This document shows positions 55,355-64,000 of a stretch of DNA of 64,000 nucleotides, in pieces. The DNA is from Histoplasma ohiense (Eukaryota; Ascomycota; Eurotiomycetes; Onygenales; Ajellomycetaceae), in contig JAEVHH010000002.1 in NCBI GenBank assembly GCA_017607445.1, positions 3,091,501-3,155,500 on the forward strand, in the 5' to 3' direction. The notes under the pieces are model-generated. The model made no database searches. It was not told the DNA's origin and saw only the letters and a program-made list of their open reading frames with translations. The position numbers were made by a program, and so were the translations under genes. Position 1 is the first letter of the stretch; the number at the start of each line of letters is the position of its first letter.

Positions 55355-57350
55355 TTAGACCCAATACTGGCCCCAAACCTCCTTCGTAGCAGGTGTTCCT
55401 TGGAATTTGAATTCGACATGCGTGATATCCTGAAATCCTTCGGAGAGCATCGGTACTTGGAATCGGCGCTGGAAATCACCGAACGCTATTCCAGGTAGGG
55501 AGGAGCGCGACTCGGGATTTATCGATTCCTGTACATCGGGCAGAGATTTAGAATTGCCGACTATGAATTGGGTTAGATAGAGGGTTTTCTGGGTTGCATA
55601 CAATCATTGGATTTGCTGCACGAACTGCATCGTTGTGTTTGCAGATCTGTGGTGGGGTGGACAGGTATATGCATCGGATGGGAACGTTAGTTTCCTTTGC
55701 GAGATCGATCCAGTACGCTCGAGTTTCTGGGCCCGCATTTGTATTGTCTGAAAAAGGGGCAAAACGAATGAGTGACACTCTGAAAAGCTTCGAAAAACGA
55801 ATATATATATATATATAAGAGAGAGAAAGAGAAAGGGGGAAGTGACACATACCGACTGCCACAGACTTTCCAGCTTGTAAATATTCTTTTGCAACTTTGA
55901 GGCATTTAGGACGCTTTAAGCGTGGAATGGATACTTGTTAGCATCTCTCATACGAAAAAGAGAGGCGTGGTAGCGCTCCACACAATGTGTGGGCGGTGTG
56001 CGCGTAGGCTTACGCTCTTCAATATGTCCTGATTCACTCTCTCGTAACCAAGGGGCTCTAGATATCTCCAGTAGAAGGTGGACTTTCCCGATCCCGGGCT
56101 TCCGCAAAATATGACAAGTTCGACATCGCTCTTTTTTGAGAAAGTGATAGTTGCTATAATACCAATTTCAGAATATGGCCTCTTCATTTTCTATATGATT
56201 CGCAGGGCGCCATGAGCTAAGTAAGCGGCGGATTGAGAGATGTTCTGCTTACGTTCGTCTGCCGATGAGTCAACAATGTATGCTTTGGGGTCAAACGCTC
56301 TCAAAATAGGCTTTGGAGCCTCATCGAGAAAAAATTCTTCAGGTGTCTCAAACGCAACTCCGACATTCGCTGCGAAATCTCTGTATGCACATGTACGAAT
56401 ATCAGTATATAAGAAGCATGTAATAAGCATGCGAGGAGTAAGTAAGGGATGCTGCGCACCGATCCACACAGGAATGGTCACCCTCGCGTCCTGCTGCATC
56501 TCCAACAAATATAGATTGTTCAAGATCTAATAAACCGGCAACACTTAGGCCATGGTCATCGAGCATCTCCCTCCACATCCCCATACGAGGCTTTCTAAAT
56601 TCGTCGCTCGCTGTGGCAGCGTAAACGCTAAATGGCATATCCAAAGTCTGCATAATCGCCGCAACCTTTTGCTTAAATATAGACAAGCTCTTTGACTCTA
56701 CTCTGCCGCCTTTCAAATCCTTTTTCAAGCTTATGGCTTTCTGATTCGATAGAACAACAACCAGATACCTAATCACACGTAAGAAATTGAGTGAGTGGAA
56801 GAAATTGGAAGGCGAAATGCAACTTCAATGGTGGTTTCACGAACCCTTCATCGTTCAGCTGCTTCAGCTTGTCGGGTACACTTGGACTCCACCATTTCCA
56901 ATCACGCTCGTTTGTTGGAAATCGTCTGCCAGATTTAGTTGCGATCAGAGTCGAATCCTATATCCCGATTAGAATCTTCTAGCTCTGGCTTCTGCTAACC
57001 AGTAAAATTTTCAAACATACGAGATCGAAGGCGGCAATACGTCGTTTCTTGCCAGATTTAGCCGCCTCCAGAGCTTGTTCTTGGTGGTATTTTCCGATAA
57101 TGCAACTATTGTTCACAGTTCTCCATGTGACTTGCTCCGGTTTCTTTTGTGATACTGGGGTGAAGAAATTGGCTACAGTTTTATCTATACATACAGGAGT
57201 TGTCAATTACTAGTACTTTGCATCAATGTCTGTAATTGAACACTTTAAAACGAAAATATGCTCACTGGTCGCTGTTCCTATTGCTTTGCGTTTGAGCGGA
57301 GGTGGTGAGATGTCTCCGCGATCGGTGCTCTTTCGCTTGGTGCCATTCAT
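55355..57350 (-). CDS. Bifunctional polynucleotide kinase 3'-phosphatase
   Basis: Nine exons on the minus strand: 57350-57266, 57184-57021, 56957-56845, 56768-56460, 56380-56253, 56153-56014, 55913-55853, 55747-55602 and 55528-55355. They total 439 residues, and every join keeps a family motif. The phosphatase domain has FDLDSTLI (D82 and D84) and EGYLVVVLSNQ, and IFVGDAAGREGDHS marks its end. The kinase domain has the P-loop GSPGSGKSTFYWRYL (G284-T292), then RVNQDILKS and SVAVDNTNAGPETRAYWIDLA. The tail ends in GFQDITHVEFKFQG and QYWV, like PNKP. The enzyme repairs 3'-phosphate and 5'-hydroxyl DNA ends in the nucleus. The first 70 residues include a PIP-like sequence TVANFFTPV. Some introns are short or weak (GTTCGT donor at 56844), so their exact edges are less sure than the protein identity. 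Confidence 0.92.
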
Positions 57351-57793
57351 GATAAGTCGGACAGTCGAATTGAAAAGAGTGTAGTTTTTGGGTTGGTCTT
57401 TGGTATGGAAGAGGGAAAATCGAACCATTCGGAGGTACCTGAAGAGGGACAGGGGAGCCATAAATCGGCTCGCCAGAGTGCCATCGACAATTTGAAGTCG
57501 CGAAGACGTGGAGGCTCCAACGTCCAAACGCCATGTCACGTGGTTTAAATTGATTCCACCTGGGCACCTGGGCAGGCTCCCGCTTGCTGCCTACATTTAG
57601 GAAGAGACGGAAGATACACAGTCCATAGGCACTCTTCATTTTATGGGATTCGATAGCTGATGACTGGAAATCGGTGTCAACTGGCGTCAACGCTAAATCT
57701 GAAGCAATATACATTTCGGTTGCCCTCAAAAGAGGGTTTCATCCCCAAAAAACCAAATCCTGACCTCATTCGAGCAAATGTTGGTATGGTATT
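57351..57793. promoter_or_regulatory. PNKP promoter and MED18 3' flank
   Basis: The 443-base gap between the stop of MED18 and the start of PNKP, both on the minus strand. An in-frame open frame extends upstream of the PNKP ATG to an earlier possible start at 57539, so an alternative longer N-terminus cannot be excluded. Confidence 0.4.
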
Positions 57794-58778
57794 TCACTTC
57801 ACCCTCGTATCAAGGGAAAGCCTATCTTTAGGCTCCAGCTTCACAACAGATTTCAAATGCTCTTTCAACCCCAAAAGGCGTTGAGAATTCGCCTTCAACA
57901 TGTCTGGATTCCCGCTGTCCTGAACTGTAATAGAGGCCTGTAAAACATATGCACCGCTCGTGTCCAGCAGCAGCATTTGATCTAATGGAGGAAGATATTC
58001 AGTTGGCGCCCGCGTTGTCGTGCCACCACCACTGCCACTTTCATGACCTGGTGGGAAAACTAGCACACGATGCAGAAATAATACTATGTCATCTAGGATA
58101 AACCTATGGCCTTCGACAACGTATTCAGAGACGTAACTAAAGCGAACAAGTTAGAGCTTTGCCTAGTCGAGATATAGATTTTAAAACCAGGGAAGAAGCG
58201 AGGGGGGAAACTAACTCAAATCCCCAAGCATTCATCTCAGGAAGGATATTTCCAGAAGGGAGGTTCGAATTCTCCACAAACCGTGTCGTGACACCGAATC
58301 TAGCCCCAGCCTCCGGGGTATCCTTGAACTCCAATCTCCATGACTGATCCGCCGCTACATAGCCCCCTTTCGCGGCAGCGGCGGCGGCAGCTCCATTCCT
58401 TGTCGTCGTCGGCGGCAATGCTTCCTGACCATGCTGAGTGCCCTCACCGCCCGATCCCGAACCTTGGGCAAGAGCATCTGATGGTGAAGAAGTAGAAGCT
58501 GTCACAGAGCCAAAGTCACGTTCTCGGACATTTCCCACGACCTGCATATAGTATAGGCCTCCATTCAGGAGCTTATTCAGCCTCTGGGTTTCGGGAGCCT
58601 GTACATCCTGGCTGCCACCCGGCCGTGTTTTAACGAAACCAGGTTTTCTGTATGCCTTGAAAACTAGATGTCTCTCAAAAATGCGAGTTGGCTGCATTGC
58701 AGTTAGACCAGAGAGCTGCAGCAGCAAATCATGGTGTTGCTTCGCTGGAACCGGAGCGAAGAGCAGTAGTTCATGCAT
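57794..58778 (-). CDS. med18: RNA polymerase II Mediator subunit 18 (Srb5)
   Basis: Two exons, 58778-58216 and 58136-57794, joined through a GTTAGT donor, give 301 residues. The join makes NAWGFDYVSEYVVEGHRFI, a conserved Med18 block. The N-terminus MHELLLFAPVPAKQHHDLL followed by LSGLTAMQPTRIFERHLVFK is diagnostic of fungal Med18. The C-terminal half contains the paired beta-barrel strands (ILDDIVLFLHRVLVF, GAYVLQASITVQDSGN, KEHLKSVVKLEP). Med18 sits in the Mediator head module with Med20 and Med8 and helps transcription initiation and termination. An Ala run (AAAAAAAAK) and a Gly/Ser-rich stretch lie in the middle, likely a loop insertion. Confidence 0.93.
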
Positions 58779-60550
58779 GTGATATCGACGTGGGCTTCCA
58801 AAGGATTTCCAGACGGTTTATTATTCTCTATTATTATTATCGTTGCTTAGTATTTTGATTCTCATTTGGAAGTGTCACTTGGGGCGTTTAAGCTTTGGTT
58901 CGGGAAAAGGAGTTGTCCTTCCTCTGGCCGAGGCGACTGGAGCTAGATAATTAACAGGAAGATAAGGTGGGTGATGGGCAGATGAGACGGAGGGACAACA
59001 GAGATAACTAATGTAACTAGCTCCAGCCAGAGTTAACTAGCTTGCTCAATTGAAAATTTGAGTTTATGTGTGTATGGAATTATTCGCAGGAGGATTTTGT
59101 CGATATTCAGCCAAGCCCAGCGGGATCAGGAACACGTGATAAATATGAAGACGCAAGTTTGAAGCGGACTGGCAAGCTCCTTTTACATTGGATGTAAGGA
59201 TAGAGAGGGATTTCTTTGGCATGAACGGGACTGTCTGTATGATCTCTATCTGCCAATCGACCTCTCTTTCTAAAGCGAGATCAAGTTGTACTCTACAATG
59301 CTGATAGAAGGCAGTCTAGAAAATTGATCTACGAGACTACGAACTCGTACAAAGAGTGAAACAAAGGATTTAGGGTTTACTCTCGATAATAGCTGTCGTA
59401 GCCCGGTTAGCAGTGTACTCTGGTATTCCAGTTCGGAGCAAGTATGACTTCAACCTCGACATTCCTGGAGACGCAATGGGAAGCCATATAAGGATAAAGG
59501 CGGAGAAAAAGCAGCTCTGTGGCATGCTCATATCTTGGAAGGCATCAAAGGGCGTGCTAACAGCTATATCGGCGTGCATGCTGGAGCTATTCTTGTGGAG
59601 AATCCATGTAGCCCTCGGCGTGATTGGTGTTGTGCTCATCGAGCTCGGACTCAAAGCGCTCACTCTTTCGCCTTTTTCATTCATGGAACTACCTACCCCT
59701 TGTGAAGATGGCCGTCGATCGCGGAATATTAACTTTCCAGCACTCACAGCGTCAGACTATGGAATCACTAGGGTCAACGAAGGCGGATCGAGTCGAGCAT
59801 CCAACGGATATGGTGAAGGAAAGAGAGCAGAATGGTCTCGTATTTAGTGACAAGGCGACTGTCAGTCCATTTTCATCCTGACACCACTTGATAGAGTCAG
59901 TGCCGTGGAGATATGGATTTAATATTATCGGAGAGGCCAGCTTCGAAGATACCGAAGAAATTGGTGGAAAGCGATGGTAAGCGTCTGGTGGGGCAGTAAG
60001 TCGACTCGGAATGTTCGGCGGCGTTGAAACTTAGTTGCCAAGTGGTTGGTGAGCCACCCCGGCGGTGTGAAAAATCCCTGAAGTTGCTACGTTGCCGGGT
60101 TCTCGAGAGAGAGGGCTGGGGAAGAATTAAATAGTGCAGATTCCTACTCACACTACTCTGCGATAAATGATGCGCATCTTCAAAGTTTGCCGACGATAAT
60201 TGACAGCGCGCTACTGCTGCACCCTTATCTCGCCCCTGGTCCTGCTTATTCATAACCCGACCCTCTGCCTCACCTCTTCCTCCACCTCTTCCTCCACCTC
60301 TTCCTCCACCTCTTCCTCCACCTCTTCATCTACCTCTTCATCTACCTCTTCATCTTCCTCTTTCCCTTCTCTGCTCTCTGCCTCGCAGACAATCAATTCC
60401 ACAGCTGGCAGAAGAGACAGAGATCAAGAAAGAGGTCAACCGGCATATTATTCTTATCCATCTCCTTCCAGTATCTGACACTGGCTCTGCGCCCCGACTA
60501 GAACAGCCTTCAAGCCGCGACGTCTTCCCCCACAACTTCAGCAAAATACC
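58779..60550. other. Intergenic region; leader of KGD4
   Basis: The left part is the MED18 promoter. Open frames at 59370-59747 (-) and 59413-59847 (+) overlap in opposite directions; the plus frame has a hydrophobic stretch (HVALGVIGVVLIELGL) but no recognisable family, so neither is called. A CCTCTTCCTCCA repeat lies at 60270-60360, probably in the KGD4 leader. Confidence 0.4.
60270..60361. repeat. CCTCTTCCTCCA 12-base tandem repeat
   Basis: Seven or so copies of a 12-base pyrimidine-rich unit, changing from CTTCCTCCAC to CTTCATCTAC toward the right, upstream of the KGD4 start. Confidence 0.85.
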
Positions 60551-61007
60551 ATGCGTGCTTCATCTCTTTTGCAGCAAGCCGCCGCTGCCAGAGCTCCACT
60601 GATTAAGTTCGTTGGAAAGCGCACTGTCCCCAGTATGCAACCGCCAAAGGAGGGAAACCCGCTTCTTCCGACACCAGCCTTGAAACTAACCTAAAATGCT
60701 TTCGCCAGAATCCGTTGACCACTCTCCCCGGGCCCATCCTGCCTCCCCTTCCTCTGAACTGCCCGAATCATTCGCCACCTACAGAGCCAAGGCCCAGCAG
60801 CATGGCCCGCTGAACTACTCGGCGCAAACGAACGGAATCTACGGCGGGGCCATTGGAGGCCAGCCTGGTGCATCGCTCGGGTCCGTGGAGCCGAAGAAGG
60901 GCGAATACTTCGATCGAAATGAGCTTCCTGAAAGATTCAGACGCCTGACCTGGTCTCAAGAAGAAATTGATGCTGTCGAGACCGGCGGCGCAAGCCTGTT
61001 TGCATGA
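60551..61007 (+). CDS. kgd4: Alpha-ketoglutarate dehydrogenase subunit 4 (Kgd4/Ymr31/MRPS36)
   Basis: Two exons, 60551-60632 and 60709-61007, give 126 residues. The first exon encodes a basic presequence with APLIKFVGKRTVP, the LIKFVGKR block conserved in Ymr31/Kgd4. The join reads TVP-KSVDHSPRAHP. The C-terminus carries the other conserved part: RNELPERFRRLTWSQEEIDAVETGGASLF, which matches the ELPxRF...EEI..I.SGGA pattern of the family. Kgd4 links the E3 subunit to the E1-E2 core of mitochondrial alpha-ketoglutarate dehydrogenase; the protein was earlier assigned to the small mitoribosomal subunit. Alternative annotation as a mitoribosomal protein should be read with that in mind. Confidence 0.85.
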
Positions 61008-61866
61008 ATATATGGGGCTACAAGTGATGATATGCTGTCTTTCCTATATATGAATGCATGTGGGACACTCGTAGTTCCTCTGGCGCTCCAGGGAAGAGCG
61101 CTTAGAAGGTCTCGAAAATAACCCCACCAGGCTGGCTCCTTAGCATTGGGCAGCCGACAATGTCGCCGTCCTCGATACCCTCTATTTTCCAGCTCACAAT
61201 TCATCCTCATCGAATTGCCGCTGCTGTATCACCAATTTTCTATGGTGTGGATATTACAAATTGGTTTTTCTCACGGTATCATGTGTTCTGGGGAGGAAGG
61301 GACAATATCAACTCAGTTTTTGTTACTCCTGCTATCTCATCATTTACTGATAGGCGTTGCTGGTTTGTTTGTCGTGAAATATCGCCATTAATATCGCCAT
61401 TTTTCCAAGCGGGTGATTGGGTCCATTCTGTTATGAATACTGTTTTGGTAGGCCAGGCTCTCTTCCTGCAATTACATTCTTTGTCAGATAGGGTGTACGG
61501 TACTGTCTGCTCAACAAATATTACTACTTAAACCTACTACTAATTGGAATATTCATTTCCCGGAGGCATACCAAGCAGCTTACTTCGTAGATGAGTCAAA
61601 ACAAATGGAAAGAAAGAGCAAGAAAATATTGGAGAAGAAAAAGAAAAGCAGAGGCTACGCTGTCCACAACCAATCGACATCACCAGAACCTACTGGTTCT
61701 GCAGCCCTAGCAAGCTTGGAAGCACAAGCTTCAGCAAATCATAATGCGTAATCAAGGCAATCACCCCCAACCTCGAATCCGGAACCTCAACATCTACCTC
61801 AACAATTTGCCCCTCCTCCTAGCAAAAAACCAATGCATCTCAGGTTAAGCCAATCAAGAAAATACA
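61008..61866. other. Intergenic region with a possible decayed coding frame
   Basis: A plus-strand frame at 61160-61531 (123 residues, including FYGVDITNWFFSRYHVFWGG) has a rather protein-like composition, and Lys-rich coding-like sequence follows at 61590-61760. I do not recognise either. They may be relics, or chance. The final 100 bases are the RUS1-like leader. Confidence 0.3.
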
Positions 61867-64000
61867 ATGGCACCCATCAATGATGTGATAACTGTCAAGG
61901 AAACGAATGAAATCGGTGTGCCAACGGCTACATACATCTACTCCTCGACTAGCGAACCAACCCAATTCCGAACCACAGATTCTTCTGGCGTTCGTCATGA
62001 ACGGCGGAGAGTCGATATTGTTGTATGTCCACATTTCTTTTATACTATATAGAGCCTTTACCTTTTCATCTCCTATCCCTCCATAACTATACCAGGAGCG
62101 TGTATCCAGATATACATGTACTGTGCATCTAATAATCTGAACAACCGTTGCCTTTATACTGGAGTGGCATACTTTACATAAAACGCATCCACTGCTCCAC
62201 TATCTGGACATCAAGCCCTGTGGAATCCCCTGTAACTCGTGCCATATTTCCCACATCAGAACACCCAGACAGATCTTATTACCACCTGCAACGGTGCTTG
62301 TTGCACATTTGGCTCGATTAGGAAATATTGATCCTCACCAACAGAGCCGCATTCTTATCTTATCAAATGCTGACTTTACTTGCCCTTGCCCTTGCCCTTG
62401 CCCTTAGCTGCCTTCACGAAAGGACTCATCATCGTATCTCGCTTCGCTGCTCAATGTTTTTCTACCGGTGGGATACCCGCATAGCGTCAGCGACGATTAT
62501 CTAGAGTGAGCTACTCCTCTCTTCGCTCTCTCAGCCATGTCCAACGCGCCTTGTTTTGCTTCGTTGCGATTAGTAGTCTCCAATTTTTTGGTCTGAAAAT
62601 TTTTCAAGGAAGAGAAAGAATATATGTTTTCACATGAGCAGCGAGCAGCGAACAGCGAACAGCTAACAGCTATGCTCGTGTTGTCGCCCAACGATATGCC
62701 TTCATTTGATTTCTTGTCTCGTATTGGACGGGCTAAAGCTGACTACATCCCCTGTGCACGTATCCGAATCTTTCCAAGTTATCAAGTATATGTATGTATT
62801 CCACCACTATCATGAAATGAAGCTTCCACCAGGTTTAACAGCTGTTTAGGATTCGCTTCAGGCGTTCTCAAGTTCAATTGCCGGACTGCTGGCGTCCCGG
62901 GCTGTATTACAAGGTATTCTACCCATCAAGGTCCATCAAACAATGAGAACATGTAAAAATAAAACCTTTTTCTTTGTTAGGTGTTGGAGTAGGAGATGCA
63001 TCCGCATCCCCGACAGTAGCGCTGTTGCATAGCGTCCTTCAAGACAGTATGGGCAGGATAGCTACAATTCTATTCGCCCATCGTCTAGGGACGTCTCTCG
63101 AGCCTGAATGCAAGATGTATAGGCTTGCTGCTGACGTCCTGAATGATTCGGCATTGATCTTCGATTGTCTTTCTCCAGCACTCCCGAAGTGCCTGAGGGT
63201 TGTAGTTTTGGCCTTTTCGAGCGTTTTAAGAGCGCTCTGTGGTGTGGCTGCTGGGAGTTCGAAAGCGAGTTTGAGCAGTCACTTTGCGAAGTGGGGAAAT
63301 TTGGGAGAGTTAAATGCTGTGGGTTTTCCTAATGTGTTGGTGATCGCCATTTTAGGGGCCGCCCAACGGGGCTTTCCGTTCCTTTTCTCTGATGCTGACC
63401 AAAAGCTCCAGAAAGATTCAAGCCAAGAAACAGTGATATCTCTCTTAGGAATGCTGGTGAGGAAATGGGGCGACACACACATAGCTGGCCACCTTGGGAT
63501 GCATGCTATGGCTAACTGGCGCGATTACAGTGCGGAAGCGTCGTTGTCTCACACATATCCACCCCTTTCGCAACATGGACGACTTTGCTGCTTCTCCTCC
63601 TAGTACACCTCTCGACGAACTACGCCGCGGTGCGCTCAGTCAACATGACCACTTTGAATCGCCAACGAGCCAACATCGTTTTCTCAACTCTCTTCGAAAA
63701 AGGCAGTGTCCTCACCCCAACAGAGGCATCTAAATGCGAAAGAATCTTCGAGCGCGATGGGATTCTCCGCTGGAAAGCATCCTCCGTGGCCCTGGGATAT
63801 TGTCAAATAGGGGGTTCGTTCCAGGAGTTACTGCGTAACTCTATACATCGAGAAAATTCCATTCGTGACGTTGGAATTGATATTTACAAACTTCTACGCC
63901 TGTTTGAAAAGGAGAAGTATATCCTGTGGTTCACCCCCATTCATAAAAAGGGGACCATAGTCTTGAAGAATAATGTGACCCCTATATCGCAGCTCAAGGC
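61867..64000 (+). CDS. RUS1-family (DUF647, root-UVB-sensitive) protein, 3' end outside the window
   Basis: Seven exons are visible: 61867-62022, 62408-62505, 62779-62791, 62850-62913, 62981-63318, 63412-63456 and 63531-64000, the last one cut by the window edge. The joined protein shows family blocks FLPVGYPHSVSDDY, then QVYDSLQAFSSSIAGLLASR, GVGVGDASASPTVALLHSVL, QDSMGRIATILFAHRLG, LRALCGVAAGSSKASLSSHF, KDSSQETVISLLGML and LHLSTNY-like VHLSTNYAAVRSVNM, then TLNRQRANIVF. RUS proteins are membrane-associated; plant members act in UV-B response and vitamin B6-linked processes, and the fungal role is unknown. The third exon is only 13 bases. The intron at 63319-63411 is 93 bases, a multiple of three without a stop. 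The first intron (62023-62407) is long for this window. Confidence 0.82.

Noticed and set aside
58255..58290. GGTTCGAATTC resembling a tRNA B box
   Set aside because: It lies antisense inside the MED18 coding region, and no matching A box or acceptor stem can be formed.
59370..59847. Opposite overlapping frames between MED18 and KGD4
   Set aside because: No family match by eye and mutual overlap; insufficient to call a gene on either strand.

Overview
The window looks like nuclear DNA of a filamentous ascomycete of the class Eurotiomycetes, most likely Onygenales (Ajellomycetaceae-like). This is inferred from short GT-AG introns, a CrzA-type zinc-finger factor, long CT-rich leaders, abundant simple repeats, and AT-rich blocks holding decayed genes, one with a RIP-like mutation pattern. 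I could not run any database search; names rest on recognised protein families.

Layout: CRZ1-type transcription factor (2.6-5.0 kb, +); ALG11 mannosyltransferase (6.0-7.9, -), divergent from a COX18 membrane insertase (8.1-9.2, +); an AT-rich block; an unusual protein with coiled coil, nuclease-like and kinase-like parts (10.7-12.9, +); M20 peptidase (13.7-15.1, +); CaMKK/Ssp1-like kinase (16.1-20.1, -); a lineage-restricted three-exon gene with a nearby inverted fragment (23.2-24.4); Kelch membrane protein (26.8-29.9, +); lipoate-protein ligase (30.6-32.2, -), divergent from chorismate synthase (32.5-33.9, +); an APH-family pseudogene with stop-for-Trp changes (34.5-35.4); IMA1/Samp1 inner nuclear membrane protein (36.7-39.5, -), divergent from ALG14 (40.1-41.2, +); a 7.2 kb stretch without a convincing gene; a Ser/Pro-rich conserved protein (48.4-50.0, +); a frameshifted DUF3176 membrane protein gene (53.0-54.7, -); polynucleotide kinase 3'-phosphatase (55.4-57.4, -); Mediator subunit 18 (57.8-58.8, -); KGD4, the alpha-ketoglutarate dehydrogenase subunit (60.6-61.0, +); and the 5' part of a RUS1/DUF647 protein that runs off the right edge (61.9-64.0, +).

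Most genes are housekeeping. Three divergent pairs (ALG11/COX18, lipoate ligase/chorismate synthase, IMA1/ALG14) share short intergenic regions. ALG11 and ALG14 act in the same lipid-linked oligosaccharide pathway at the ER. Lipoate ligase and KGD4 both concern mitochondrial lipoyl-dependent dehydrogenases. CRZ1 and the CaMKK-like kinase both belong to calcium/stress signalling. I see no evidence that these are physically organised clusters. The accessory parts (9.2-13.5, 20.1-26.7, 34-36.5 and 53-55 kb) carry the unusual material.
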